Assembly (NCBI GenBank): GCA_026394765.1
Contig: JAPKXQ010000073.1
Location: forward strand, 1 to 59,117
DNA: 59,117 nucleotides
Direction: 5' to 3'
Source: Methanomicrobiales archaeon
GTDB lineage: Archaea; Halobacteriota; Methanomicrobia; Methanomicrobiales; Methanospirillaceae
Position 1 is the stretch's first letter; each line of letters starts with the position of its first letter. Made by a program: the position numbers and the translations under genes. Below, piece after piece: positions 19,518 to 29,706 of this stretch. The notes beneath the pieces are model-generated. The model searched no databases. It saw only the letters and a list, made by a program, of their open reading frames with translations, and was not told where the DNA came from.

Positions 19518-19855
19518 TTAGGATTGGCATCGGGATCTGACGACTTTTATGGGGAGGTGGGCTGCCGCTTCGCCTGAGGGGAGCATCCCCCCAAAGATCG
19601 ATCTCATACTGTGCTCCCCAGCCATGGCATTCGCGGTCATCCCGGCCACGATAAGACCTGGTCAGACCTCGCGGGTGTGAGAGAGGATTGCAGTCTTGGC
19701 CCTTTCCAGATACCTTCTCTGGCGAGGATCGCGGCACATGATGGGCCCTATTGCCCGGCCCCCACGACCGCTGCATCCATTTTGCAGTAGTCAAGGACCA
19801 CCTCCATTTGTGCCCTGATGATAGCCCGGCTGATGGCTACCTCGTCAAGTTCCAT
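19518..19855 (-). pseudogene. Relic of a Thi4-type thiazole synthase gene (large internal deletion, nonsense mutations)
   Basis: N-terminal MELDEVAISRAIIRAQMEVVLDYCKMDAAVVGAGQ*GPSCAAILAREG, then C-terminal (different frame) AKTAILSHTREV*PGLIVAGMTANAMAGEHSMRSIFGGMLPSGEAAAHL. Confidence 0.85.
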
Positions 19856-20023
19856 GGGTACCATCTATCGTTCACACGGCAGGACTTTTGGTTTATCAGC
19901 TGGGAAACGGTAGATCTTCCAGGTACTCTTATCTGAACATTATCTCCTGGTTATCCCAAAAAGTGCCAGAATCATTGCAATTGTAAGAATGTTTATGAGC
20001 GTGACCCCGCATACCTAGACGGT

Positions 20024-20902
20024 ATGCAATGGAAGCGTGACTACGGTCTTACGATGAGAATATGGCTCACGCTGTTCCTCCTCTTCATCGTATACCTAGT
20101 CTTCCTCACGGTACTATCTGCGTTTGGGGTAGGTCTGATCTGGCTGCTCCTATTTGTGGTCGGGTGGGGCTTTATTCAGTTCTACTTCTGTGACAAAATC
20201 GTCCTCTGGAGTACAGGTTCCCGTGTCATAGAGGAGGATGAGTACCCTGAGATCCACCGAATGGTAGAGCGTCTCTGCCAGGAGGCTGACCTGCCAAAAC
20301 CACGGATCGCTATCATGCAGTCACCGGTACCGAATGCGTTCGCGACTGGTAAGGGGCCAAAGAGCGCGGTTGTAGCGGTCACTGACTCGATTCTGCGCAC
20401 CCTCTCTCCCAAAGAGCTGGAGGCGGTTCTGGCCCACGAGCTCTCTCATGTCAAGAACCATGATGTCCTCACACTCACCATCGCGAGTTTCATCGCGATG
20501 CTCGCATCATTCGTCTTTCAATGGGGATTTTTTCTCACCCTTGGGAACCGAAGAGAGGGGAGTCTCCCCTTTATTGTCGTATGGGTTGTAGCGATAGTCG
20601 TTTGGGTCGTGAGCATGCTGCTTATCAGTACCCTCTCGCGTTACCGTGAGTTTGCCGCAGACCGTGGGAGTGCGTATATTACGAAAAATCCCCGGGCTCT
20701 TATGTCAGCACTGGTACGTATCAGTGGTCGGATGGACTCACTCCCGCCTGAGATCAAGGAGAAAGTAGCTGGGGCGAATGCCTTCTACATCATCCCGGCA
20801 CTATCAGGACGATCACTCATGGAGCTCTTCTCTACCCATCCCAGCCTTGAACGCCGCATCGCTGCGCTCGAGCAGGTAGAGACCGAGATTAAGGGTTACT
20901 GA
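20024..20902 (+). CDS. htpX: HtpX-like M48 membrane zinc protease
   Basis: LEAVLAHELSHVKNHDVLTL (HExxH), EFAADRGSAYITKNP, N-terminal TM helices. Confidence 0.95.
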   Translation: MQWKRDYGLTMRIWLTLFLLFIVYLVFLTVLSAFGVGLIWLLLFVVGWGFIQFYFCDKIVLWSTGSRVIEEDEYPEIHRMVERLCQEADLPKPRIAIMQSPVPNAFATGKGPKSAVVAVTDSILRTLSPKELEAVLAHELSHVKNHDVLTLTIASFIAMLASFVFQWGFFLTLGNRREGSLPFIVVWVVAIVVWVVSMLLISTLSRYREFAADRGSAYITKNPRALMSALVRISGRMDSLPPEIKEKVAGANAFYIIPALSGRSLMELFSTHPSLERRIAALEQVETEIKGY

Positions 20903-20998
20903 AGGAACCCTAGTCAATCGCTACTTTTTCCTCCTTCCGTGCATTTACTTGCAGCGTAAGGAATAAGTCAGTGCTCTGCGATATGTTCTGGGCATGCT

Positions 20999-21069
20999 GC
21001 ATCGATGGTCTAGTGGTATGACTTTGGCCTTCCAAGCCAATTGCCCGGGTTCGATCCCCGGTCGATGCA
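20999..21069 (+). tRNA. tRNA-Gly (TCC)
   Basis: GCATCGA/TCGATGC acceptor, anticodon arm TTGGC-CTTCCAA-GCCAA, T arm CCGGGTTCGATCCCCGG. Confidence 0.95.
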
Positions 21070-21071
21070 TC

Positions 21072-21145
21072 GGGCTCGTGGTCTAGCTGGTTATGACGTC
21101 GCCTTCACACGGCGAAGATCTCGTGTTCGAATCACGACGAGCCCA
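21072..21145 (+). tRNA. tRNA-Val (CAC)
   Basis: GGGCTCG/CGAGCCC acceptor, anticodon arm TCGCC-TTCACAC-GGCGA, T arm TCGTGTTCGAATCACGA. Confidence 0.95.
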
Positions 21146-21284
21146 TCAACGTATCTTCCAATATACTATCTCAATTTGAGATCTCCTGTTTTTCAATCTG
21201 CACTATATCTGGATCCCTATTCCATAGCGCAGGGGTTTCGAATCCATTGGAAGATAGTATCGTTCCTTTTTTAGAGGGTGCTAC

Positions 21285-22235
21285 CGCCTATCCCCGTGAG
21301 GGTGCTCGCAAGGTCGTACCATACCCGGTACCTCCCATTGTCTCGACCCCGACATGCATCAGGTCAGGGCGATCAAACTCGCATTCCTTTGCGAACTGAC
21401 TTTCGAGGGGGCCACCGTGGAGAGGCCGATCTTGTGGTGGATGAGAAGCGTTGCAAGGAGTTCTTAGTCGGCTTCAATCAGTCCTCGCAAACAGGTCTGA
21501 TGTCGCGAGGACTTTTGCATCAGCATCAGAGGAGATCTCAAATGCAACTTGGTGCGGGTCCCCTTGCCATGAAGGAGACGCGTGATTGAGAGGGTTTGGG
21601 TGGGGCCGCTCATGGTGGCGTTCCTATTCGCAGGTAATAGAACCTGACGATAGGAAAACAGCGTGCATAACTGGTCAGCATTGATCTGGATTTTTAGTTC
21701 CGTTGCGACACATGCGAGGAAGTGAGATGTGGCGGCAGGGCCTATGGGGGGTTCTGCAATAGGGTATGGGCTTGCAGCGCGCTGCAAGCAGGTGGGCTGC
21801 CGGGAGTCCGGAGGTCTCATAGAGGATCATATTGAGGCAGCGAAAAAAACTCGGGAGGATGGAGAGATGTCGGCGTCGATAGTGAGACTGGCATTGGTGG
21901 TGAGGTGTCAGCATATTTTGTGTGGAGGTCCCAATCAAGTTTTCTGCAGTCCCTGCCTATCAACTGGGCAATTGTTGCGGCATCAAATACCACCTCCGAT
22001 GCACTGATGCAGGTGGAATAGGTCCGGGCGGGTAGGTCCCCGCGCGCTCGAAGGATGTAGTTGATGTGGTACGCGCAGCCCTTTGGGCTCTAGATAAAGA
22101 CCGAACACCTCTTGATGACACTGACCAATCAGATCTCGCCCCAAAGAGCCGTCAGGTTGTTTCGTGGGATGATGGGGACCCTCACGGTTTTGGTCTCCGT
22201 CTCCTTCACCCACCTTCTGGCCCCCACTCATATCG
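21285..22235 (-). pseudogene. Relic of a nitrogenase-component-1-like oxidoreductase gene
   Basis: Minus strand reads VRVPIIPRNNLTALWGEI*LVSVIKRCSVFI*SPKGCAYHINYILRARGDLPARTYSTCISASEVVFDAATIAQLIGRDC. This resembles the HGPxGC...R...ST...E.EVVFGA signature of NifD/E-like proteins. Further frame-broken segments follow. Confidence 0.6.
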
Positions 22236-22373
22236 TTTGATGGGTCTCTGGTGCCACCTGCCTGATCCCAGGCAGCCATCCTTTTGACTGTCATGACCTT
22301 GTGCATCACACCGCCACATCAGTGCCTTACTGCGAGAGGTCCATCAATCTGGCATCCCACTGGGTTCTTATGA

Positions 22374-23225
22374 GTGGGTGGAGCTCTAGTATGTATGCAG
22401 CATGGGTGGTCCTTTGCACCACTCATCGCCCTTACTGTCCTCCTCTTTGCAGTCCATGTATCTGGCGAAGGGGGATATGACGATGCAGTCAGGCTCGTCC
22501 AGAGGGGTGATGTCCTCATTGCGGAAGGAGACTATGAGGCCGCCCTTCCCCTATTTATCGAGGCAGTTGAGGCTGACCCCTACTATAGTATCGCCTGGTC
22601 TCGTCGTGGTGAGGTGGAAATGACCCTCGGGAAGTATTCTGGCGCATTACAGTCATTTGAGCGTGCACTCTCGCTTGACCCCTACTCAACGAAGGCCTGG
22701 AACAGGAAAGGGGATGCGCTGGTATATCTGGGGCAGGAACGTGATGCAATCGCCCAGTATGACCGGGCGCTCGCAGTCAATCCCAATGACCTCGCCTCGT
22801 TTGTCGATAAAGGGGCAGCACTCCAGCGTCTTGGAGAGGATGATGCAGCCATGGAGACCTTTATGGAGGTGGTCCAGATCGCAGATCGTGAGGTGAGAAA
22901 ACACCCTAATGACGCACGTTACGATGCAAACCTCTGGGTGATGCGGGGCGAAGCCCTCTACCGCCTCAGGCGGTACGACGAAGCTATCGAATCCTTCACC
23001 ACTGCACTCTCCATCGACCCGCGCCATGCCGGGGCCACGCAGAGTCGTGCTACAATCCTTGCATACCTGGAAGGTATAAAAACAGCCAATGGCACGCTCC
23101 CAACCGCAGTGCCCTACACAGTGGCCACCACGACCTGGTCTGGAAAACCCATTCCTTACTCTCCGTTATCTGCCATCGCGTCGCTTATTATCGCTGCCCT
23201 CGCAATCTCCGTCTCCAGGCGCTAA
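22374..23225 (+). CDS. TPR-repeat protein with signal peptide and C-terminal TM anchor
   Basis: Tandem TPRs (AWSRRGEVEMTLGKYSGALQSFERALSLDPYSTKAWNRKG...), C-terminal SPLSAIASLIIAALAISVSRR. Confidence 0.88.
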   Translation: MGGALVCMQHGWSFAPLIALTVLLFAVHVSGEGGYDDAVRLVQRGDVLIAEGDYEAALPLFIEAVEADPYYSIAWSRRGEVEMTLGKYSGALQSFERALSLDPYSTKAWNRKGDALVYLGQERDAIAQYDRALAVNPNDLASFVDKGAALQRLGEDDAAMETFMEVVQIADREVRKHPNDARYDANLWVMRGEALYRLRRYDEAIESFTTALSIDPRHAGATQSRATILAYLEGIKTANGTLPTAVPYTVATTTWSGKPIPYSPLSAIASLIIAALAISVSRR

Positions 23226-23266
23226 AAAAGTTTTTAGGACCTGTACCACCAGGAATGGCATGACCC

Positions 23267-24388
23267 TTGCACTACCACGTCCTCCTTACTGATCGTTGCA
23301 ACCTGAACTGCAGGTACTGCAGGGGAAAGATACTGGAATGTCCAACAGGTGAGATCACCAGTACTTCGTCCATAGATAACGATCTCCCGTTGGACTACTC
23401 AGCAGGAGTAAGTGGCCTCGCACGCTTTCTCAGTCGCGACCCGCACCCGGTACTGACGTTTTATGGGGGTGAACCTTTCCTAAGATCCGATCTCATCAGG
23501 GAGATCATGGAGGCAATCCCCACTGCAGGTTTTATTGTCCAGACCAATGGCATCCTTCTTGACCATCTTGAACCATCGCTCGTCAGGAGACTTTCTACTA
23601 TTCTTGTCTCAATAGATGGGCCTGAGGAGGTCACCGACAGGAACAGGGGGGCGGGGACGTACCGGGCCGTGATGAAAAACCTCAAGGCAATTGTAAGGGG
23701 TGGATATCGTGGCGAGGTTATCGCGCGGATGACGGTCAGTGCGGGAACTGATATGAGGGCTGCAGTGCGGCACCTCGCAGGCAATGATGAGTTCTCGTTT
23801 GATTCGATCCACTGGCAGATGGACGCAAACTTCTGGCCAGATGGCACATGGGACGAGTTCGCTCCCTGGGCCGTTACATCCTACAATCCTGCTGTCAGTG
23901 CCCTGGTAGATGACTGGGTGCAAGTCATGGAAGCGCGGGGCATCGTGCTGAGGTGGTACCCATTCCTGGACCTTGTTGAGGACCTCCTCCTGGGCAGGGC
24001 AAGTCGCTTGCGGTGTGGGTCAGGGTACGCGAACTACACAGTCATGACGAATGGTCAGATCATCCCCTGCCCTGTCATGGTAGGCATGCGCGATTACTAC
24101 CTTGGGACCATTGCAGATACCGATCCCACCAGACTTCCTGAAGTCAATGTGGGCGCACAGTGCTCTGACTGTTCAATCTTCACTTTCTGCGGGGGGCGAT
24201 GCCTCTATGCAAATGTTCTCTCCCCCTGGCCCCCTGAGGCAAGAGCCGAAGTATGCAGGACTGTGTTCCACCTCCATGCCACCCTCCAGGGAGCGCTTCC
24301 AGCCATTCAGAACCTCATTGTCAGGGGTGTTATCAGGTCCGAGGACTTTGTCCATGAGAAGTTCAATGGCTGCGAGATAATCCCCTGA
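23267..24388 (+). CDS. SPASM-type radical SAM enzyme, putative peptide-modifying (AF0577-like family)
   Basis: TDRCNLNCRYCRG CxxxCxxC motif; C-terminal CSDCSIFTFCGGRCLYANVLSPWP cysteine cluster; TTG start. Confidence 0.8.
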   Translation: MHYHVLLTDRCNLNCRYCRGKILECPTGEITSTSSIDNDLPLDYSAGVSGLARFLSRDPHPVLTFYGGEPFLRSDLIREIMEAIPTAGFIVQTNGILLDHLEPSLVRRLSTILVSIDGPEEVTDRNRGAGTYRAVMKNLKAIVRGGYRGEVIARMTVSAGTDMRAAVRHLAGNDEFSFDSIHWQMDANFWPDGTWDEFAPWAVTSYNPAVSALVDDWVQVMEARGIVLRWYPFLDLVEDLLLGRASRLRCGSGYANYTVMTNGQIIPCPVMVGMRDYYLGTIADTDPTRLPEVNVGAQCSDCSIFTFCGGRCLYANVLSPWPPEARAEVCRTVFHLHATLQGALPAIQNLIVRGVIRSEDFVHEKFNGCEIIP

Positions 24389-24412
24389 TGGTGGGCAACA
24401 CCTCCCCGCTCA

Positions 24413-24841
24413 TCATCGGTGGTATGGCTCACCCCGGATGATCCTGAATGCTCGGTAGATTTGTTCGAGGAGGATGACCCGCGCCATCCCATGCGTGAAG
24501 GTGAGGCGTGAGAGGGATAGGGTTGTTTCTGCGGCATGAAGAAGGTCTGATGAGAGCCCATCAGGGTCGCCAATAATGAATATCACCGTTCCCACCGATG
24601 AGACCTCTGCCGTTTTCAGAAACTCAGCGAGGTCACTACTTGACCACGCAGATCCCCTGGCATCGAGTGCTACAACCCGCGCCGCCCCTGCTGACCTGGC
24701 GAGGTGGCGCGGCATCCTTGCCAGGGAGACCTCTTCCATACTGACCTTTACATAAGGGCGGAGACGTGTGAGGTACTCTCCTGATGCCGCGCGGAGGAAG
24801 TCCTCCTTGAGGGGCGCTGCAGCAAGGATCCGGATATGCAT
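24413..24841 (-). CDS. rlmH: RlmH-like 23S rRNA methyltransferase
   Basis: IFIIGDPDGLSSDLLHAAETTLSLSRLTFTHGMARVILLEQIYRAFRIIRGEPYHR. Confidence 0.93.
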   Translation of the reverse strand: MHIRILAAAPLKEDFLRAASGEYLTRLRPYVKVSMEEVSLARMPRHLARSAGAARVVALDARGSAWSSSDLAEFLKTAEVSSVGTVIFIIGDPDGLSSDLLHAAETTLSLSRLTFTHGMARVILLEQIYRAFRIIRGEPYHR

Positions 24842-25109
24842 ACCGTTCCCTCTCTTTCTGATGGCAGAATAAGAGGATCCCCACGGGAATTGTTGGGGAG
24901 TTCCGTGGGGCTTTCTCTAAAGTCTCGTCCCTGGTATCGGAGGGTTCCGGGGAGGGTTGGGGGCGGGAAAATCCCGCGATCCCTTGTCCTTTGCCTCCCT
25001 GCTACAGGGTGAACCTGGGGGCATATGAACTCCTGCCGCGGGGTGTGAAAGTGATTGAGGGTCTCATCCATCGGCACGTTCTTTGGACTCCCAGCCACCA
25101 CCTTAACGG

Positions 25110-25688
25110 ATGGAACTTCGTAAGGACCTCGTCACTGGGATCGCTGCCATAGTGTTCGTCGTAGTCGCACTCGCTGCCGCGGGGTGCATGGCCCCAACTT
25201 TTCCTGGGGGGAACAAATCCCCCCCTATGCAGAATGAAGCTGTACCGGGTGGATGGCCACTGCTTCAGGATGTGACAACAGGGGAGTCTTTCAGCCTGGA
25301 TGAACTGACAAGAGGCCCCCTGCTTATCTCTTTTTTTACCATTGCCTGCCCTATCTGCACGGCGCAGCAGAAGGAGGTTACCGCGCTCACCCGTGAGATG
25401 CCAGGAGTTTTTACTCCACTCGGCCTTGATATCGACCCTAATGAAGACGAGGTAGCCCTCAGTGAGCATATCGGGAAGAATCAGTTTTCGGGCCGTTACG
25501 CGGTCGCACCCCGGGAGATCACCCAGGCATTCCTGGACCGGTTTGGGATAGAGATAATCACCCCTGCTGCAGCACCCATCGTCCTCGTCTGCAATGGGAC
25601 CATATACAAGTTCAGAAGCGGATATAAGACGAAGACCGAGATCAGATCGGTGATTGCGGGGGTGTGTGGCACTGGAGGTCCTCAATGA
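25110..25688 (+). CDS. Thioredoxin-fold (TlpA-like) lipoprotein
   Basis: Lipobox LAAAGC; SFFTIACPICTAQQKEV redox CPIC motif. Confidence 0.85.
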   Translation: MELRKDLVTGIAAIVFVVVALAAAGCMAPTFPGGNKSPPMQNEAVPGGWPLLQDVTTGESFSLDELTRGPLLISFFTIACPICTAQQKEVTALTREMPGVFTPLGLDIDPNEDEVALSEHIGKNQFSGRYAVAPREITQAFLDRFGIEIITPAAAPIVLVCNGTIYKFRSGYKTKTEIRSVIAGVCGTGGPQ

Positions 25689-26343
25689 GGCGGGAGTAGC
25701 ATTCCTCGCAGGCCTCTTCACTCCCCTCGGTGCGGTATGTGTCCTCCCTCTCTACCCTGCCTACCTCGCATACCTCGTCGTCCAGGCCCGGGTGCTCCCA
25801 CCCCGGATCGGACCCGTAATCCTCGCCTTGGTGGTCACAGCAGGTGTCCTCACCGCAATGGCAGTCATGGGGGCGGTGATCATGCTCCTCATGGCAGGCT
25901 CACTCTCCGTGGTGATGATGGCGTTATCTCCGTTCCTCTATGCAGTCCTCGCGTTTATCGGAGCCCTGCTCATCGCAGGATCTGTCGTGGAACTTCGGTT
26001 ACCCTCTATTCAGGTACCTGCACTGGCATCACCCTATGGGGGGGCATTCGTCTTTGGGCTCTTTTTTGGGGTATTGGTGCTCCCTTGCAACCCCGGGCCG
26101 GTACTCCTCCTCTTTGCCCTTGGCATCGCCGGGAACAGTATGATCCCCATCACCACGTTCCTTGCATTTGGGATCGGGATGGCTACCCCTCTCTTTGTCC
26201 TCTCACTCTTCACCGCGGTCGAAGGGTCCCGCTGCACGTCGTTCCTTGTAAAGAAGAGGAGGGTGGTCCAGGCAGCCTGCGGTACCTTTATCCTTGCAAT
26301 CGCTCTCTTTTACCTGATAACGAGTCTTGGAGTGGTCATTTAG
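25654..26343 (+). CDS. ccdA: CcdA/DsbD-type membrane reductant transporter
   Basis: FLAGLFTPLGAVCVLPLYPAYLAYL, GLFFGVLVLPCNPGPVLLLFALG; overlaps thioredoxin-like gene. Confidence 0.9.
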   Translation: MRGCVALEVLNEAGVAFLAGLFTPLGAVCVLPLYPAYLAYLVVQARVLPPRIGPVILALVVTAGVLTAMAVMGAVIMLLMAGSLSVVMMALSPFLYAVLAFIGALLIAGSVVELRLPSIQVPALASPYGGAFVFGLFFGVLVLPCNPGPVLLLFALGIAGNSMIPITTFLAFGIGMATPLFVLSLFTAVEGSRCTSFLVKKRRVVQAACGTFILAIALFYLITSLGVVI

Positions 26344-26452
26344 CAGGGATGATGGTAACGGGTCAACTGCCAGGAGCAGTGGCCCTGGTGAGACTGGTAT
26401 ACCACACCCCCCTGCGCAATGTATTTTTTCCAACTGGGTGCACCTGACATGT

Positions 26453-26938
26453 ATGCCGCTGCACTCCATCAACCTCCCGGGTGTCGGGACTAAGTACGAA
26501 CTCATCACTGAATGGGGGGACACTCTCGCGGTCTTCTTCTTAAAAGCGGGTAACATCCAGATCTATGCCCTCCCTCGGGGGTCACGCGCGCCCGCGGTGG
26601 TCGACCTCTCCCCGGTCGAGGCCAGGCGGGTGGGGTCCGTCCTCACCGGAGCTATCATGGAAGCCGACAGGGAGAGCGTAGAAGTCGCGTTCTCAGCGCT
26701 GTCAGATCTTCGGATAAGCATCCATACCTACATAATTCCCGGGTCAATGGCAGGGAAAGGCATCGAAGAGCTCCAGATCCGTGCGAGGACTGGGGTGACG
26801 ATCATCGCGGTCTCACGAGGGGATAAGAACATTGTCAACCCTTCACCGTCCTTTACCTTTTCAAAAGACGATGCGGTAGTCGCTATCGGAGAGAGTGACC
26901 AGCTCCGTCAGTTTGAGCGGGAATACCTCGGGGGATAA
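26453..26938 (+). CDS. TrkA-C domain regulatory protein (KhtT-like)
   Basis: LPGVGTKYELITEWGDTLAVFFLKAG...GKGIEELQIRARTGVTIIAVSRGDKNIVNPSPSFTFSKDDAVVAIGESDQLRQFE. Confidence 0.88.
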   Translation: MPLHSINLPGVGTKYELITEWGDTLAVFFLKAGNIQIYALPRGSRAPAVVDLSPVEARRVGSVLTGAIMEADRESVEVAFSALSDLRISIHTYIIPGSMAGKGIEELQIRARTGVTIIAVSRGDKNIVNPSPSFTFSKDDAVVAIGESDQLRQFEREYLGG

Positions 26939-28113
26939 TGGAAGGAATCGCACTTGCCCTCATAGTCTGTGCTATACTCGCAATCATCGCACGGCGCTTT
27001 GCACTCCCGACGATCCCCTGCTACCTCCTCGCGGGTCTCGTCCTTGGCAGGAGCGGTCTTCAGCTTGTAGAGCCCAGCGAAGTCTCCTCATACCTCACCT
27101 CACTCGGCCTCCTCTTCCTTCTCTTCTTCATGGGCCTGGAGATACGACCCTCCCGCATCTGGAGCAACCAGTCTGCCATCTTGACGAGCGGTGTCATCGA
27201 CCTACTCATCAATGGGGTAATCGGGTTCTCCGCTGCCTATCTCCTTGGATTCTCTTCATTTGACTCGGTCATCGTTGCCGCGGCATTCTTCATCAGTTCC
27301 ACTGCGATGGCAGTGAGCTCCCTTGTTGAGAACCACAAGCTCCTGATGCGGGAAGCAGAAACGGTAGTTTGGCTCATGATTTTTGAAGACATCGCCTTAA
27401 TCGTCATCCTCGCCCTTCTGGGGGCCTCATCAGAGCCAATAACCATGACCCTCCTCAAGATCGCCCTCTTCCTTTTGGCGATCATAATTATCGTCAGGGT
27501 CGCAAGAGAGGAGATCGTGGCGATCATGAAGAGAGAGGACGACCTCCCGGTCCTCTTCACCTTCTCTGTCCTCATTACCGTGGCCGCGCTCTCACTCGTC
27601 CTCAAAGTCCCAGAGTCCTTCATGGTCATCGCGCTGGGAACCGCTCTCGGGGCGGTGGATACCGGGGCATTCGAGCGCCATGCAAAGCCCTTCAGGGACG
27701 TCTTCCTCATTATATTCTTTGTTTTTTTCGGGATCGGCATCGACTTCTTTGCAGGGGGAGTGCAACTCCCTGCAATCATTGCGATCAGTGCCGCGGCAGT
27801 CCTCTCCAAGCTCGCATCAGGTATCGTGATCGGGCGGGCAGTCCATGGGGACGCCATGTCTGGGATCGAGGTCTGGTCCAATACCATTGGGAGAGGTGAG
27901 TTCTCGATCGCGGTCGCAACCCTGTATGGGTCTGCAATCGTTTCGAGCACCATCGCTGCGGTGGTGATTGTGACATCAATAGTCGGCTCGTTCGTAGCGG
28001 GTGCCAGTACAAGGATAGGAGATGGCATCTGGGCACTCACCAACAAGGGAGAGAGGAATGATAAACCAGGTAATGGAGAGGAGCGATCGCCACCCGTTCT
28101 TGAAGGACCTTAA
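26938..28113 (+). CDS. CPA2/Kef-type monovalent cation/proton antiporter (KhtU-like)
   Basis: [23 protein letters not shown], multi-TM; ATG overlaps preceding stop. Confidence 0.92.
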   Translation: MEGIALALIVCAILAIIARRFALPTIPCYLLAGLVLGRSGLQLVEPSEVSSYLTSLGLLFLLFFMGLEIRPSRIWSNQSAILTSGVIDLLINGVIGFSAAYLLGFSSFDSVIVAAAFFISSTAMAVSSLVENHKLLMREAETVVWLMIFEDIALIVILALLGASSEPITMTLLKIALFLLAIIIIVRVAREEIVAIMKREDDLPVLFTFSVLITVAALSLVLKVPESFMVIALGTALGAVDTGAFERHAKPFRDVFLIIFFVFFGIGIDFFAGGVQLPAIIAISAAAVLSKLASGIVIGRAVHGDAMSGIEVWSNTIGRGEFSIAVATLYGSAIVSSTIAAVVIVTSIVGSFVAGASTRIGDGIWALTNKGERNDKPGNGEERSPPVLEGP

Positions 28114-29705
28114 TCCCCTAACTCTCCTTCCATGACAGACCTTACTGTGACAAAGACCGGACCGCGGGTGTCTACCTTAAGCGCATGGTCGGTGATGGAC
28201 CGCATCGCATAGTCCTCTATTGCGAGGTTCAAGTCGCCTGGGAGCTTTGCCATCTTCACCTGCACAAGCGTCCCCTTCCCGCATGCAGCTGCCCGTTCAA
28301 TCCGCGCAGCGGCACGTGACGCTACCGCATCGATGAAGAGTATGCCGGTACTGACCCCCTCTTCTCTCACCTGTGCCCATCTCTCCCCTTCAGGAACACC
28401 TAGAATTGACCCGTGATGGACAAAGACCTCGTTACGGCAGGCCGGGCCAAGGAGTCTGGTATTGGACTCCGGCTCCTCCACCCATACTGTTGCTACGCCA
28501 CCTGCGAGGGGGCCCCGATATGCCTCAAATGAGCAAGGACCGGGCTCGTTCCCATGGGTAAGAGCGGTCTCCCGGATCGCGCGCGCGATGACCTTCCCTT
28601 CCAGGCTGGAGGGTTCCTCGCGGAACCTGACTCCGCGCGCGATCTCCAGGTCAGTGAGGGTACGGGGGAAGAACTGGGGGTGCACAAGTGCGCGGATATC
28701 GCTGGCACCAGACGCGATCATCGCGAGCCGCTCTACCCCGAGTCCCAGGTTCATCACAGGGACCCCGATCCCGTACTCTGCGAGTGCAGAAGGTGAGTAG
28801 AGTCCGAATGTGGCGACTTCTACCCATGCATGTATGGGGTGGCGTGCATAGACCTCGGTCTGCGTACCAGGCATGTAGTACTTCGACCGCTTCTCATCAG
28901 GTCTGAAACGAAAATCTGTATACCCAAATGCAGAGAGGAGCGCCTCAGAAACCGCCTTTCCCTCCTCGTTTGTGACGTCTTCTCCTGCCACCACGCAGGA
29001 GGCAGAATGATAGCTCATCAGCCTTGTCGGGCCCTCTTCCTGCTCTCTCCGGAAGCAGCGGTCTATTGAGAATAAGCTGAGGGGAAGTGGGTTTTTATCC
29101 CATATGGTGGCGAGGGTGAGGAACCATCCGCTCGTCATATGGCTCCTGAGCGTGCTTTTAGAGGACTCTGGGGAGAGGTCCCGGAACTCTGGGAATACCT
29201 CTCCCAGGATCCGTGCGACCGCTCCATCATCTGCGGCGAGAACCTCTGCAAGGGTGTGGACGAGTTCGTCCCCATCGATGGTCCCTTTCTTGTAGGCGTG
29301 GAGCGTCTCGCGAAGTCGCTCCTCTACTGCCATAGAGACCTCACTGCCTGTTATTCTGGCTATCTCCTCCAGCTGCCGCCGCGCAATTCCCACATTTGGT
29401 CTGGGGAGCCCACCAAGGTAGAAGACCCTGTCCAGTACCGCCCCTGCTTCGGGGCCGAACTGACGGCGTACCTCCTGTTCTTCGATTATTATTGGATTTT
29501 CGGCCTCTGCAAATCCCATCATGAGGTATGCTTCCCTAAGGCGCTGGATTGTTGCAAAGACCGGGTGCTCGCGGGCCCTTGGATAGGTGAGGCAGGGGTA
29601 TTGCGCATCGTGCCCTGATGGGGTGACAACACCTAACCCCTCGTGCCATGCTGCCTCAAAGTTCTCGCGCGCCCGCTCCCTGAAGTACCCCACATCGAAT
29701 CGCAT
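28110..29705 (-). CDS. sepS: O-phosphoseryl-tRNA(Cys) synthetase
   Basis: [23 protein letters not shown]...[33 protein letters not shown]. Confidence 0.97.
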   Translation of the reverse strand: MRFDVGYFRERARENFEAAWHEGLGVVTPSGHDAQYPCLTYPRAREHPVFATIQRLREAYLMMGFAEAENPIIIEEQEVRRQFGPEAGAVLDRVFYLGGLPRPNVGIARRQLEEIARITGSEVSMAVEERLRETLHAYKKGTIDGDELVHTLAEVLAADDGAVARILGEVFPEFRDLSPESSKSTLRSHMTSGWFLTLATIWDKNPLPLSLFSIDRCFRREQEEGPTRLMSYHSASCVVAGEDVTNEEGKAVSEALLSAFGYTDFRFRPDEKRSKYYMPGTQTEVYARHPIHAWVEVATFGLYSPSALAEYGIGVPVMNLGLGVERLAMIASGASDIRALVHPQFFPRTLTDLEIARGVRFREEPSSLEGKVIARAIRETALTHGNEPGPCSFEAYRGPLAGGVATVWVEEPESNTRLLGPACRNEVFVHHGSILGVPEGERWAQVREEGVSTGILFIDAVASRAAARIERAAACGKGTLVQVKMAKLPGDLNLAIEDYAMRSITDHALKVDTRGPVFVTVRSVMEGELGD

Positions 29706-29706
29706 A

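Noticed and set aside
19518-19855. TAG/TGA in the Thi4-like sequence as recoding (Pyl/Sec)
   Set aside because: A large internal deletion and frameshift make it non-functional regardless.
27237-28046. 269-aa minus ORF opposite the CPA2 antiporter
   Set aside because: Antisense artefact of a hydrophobic TM protein.
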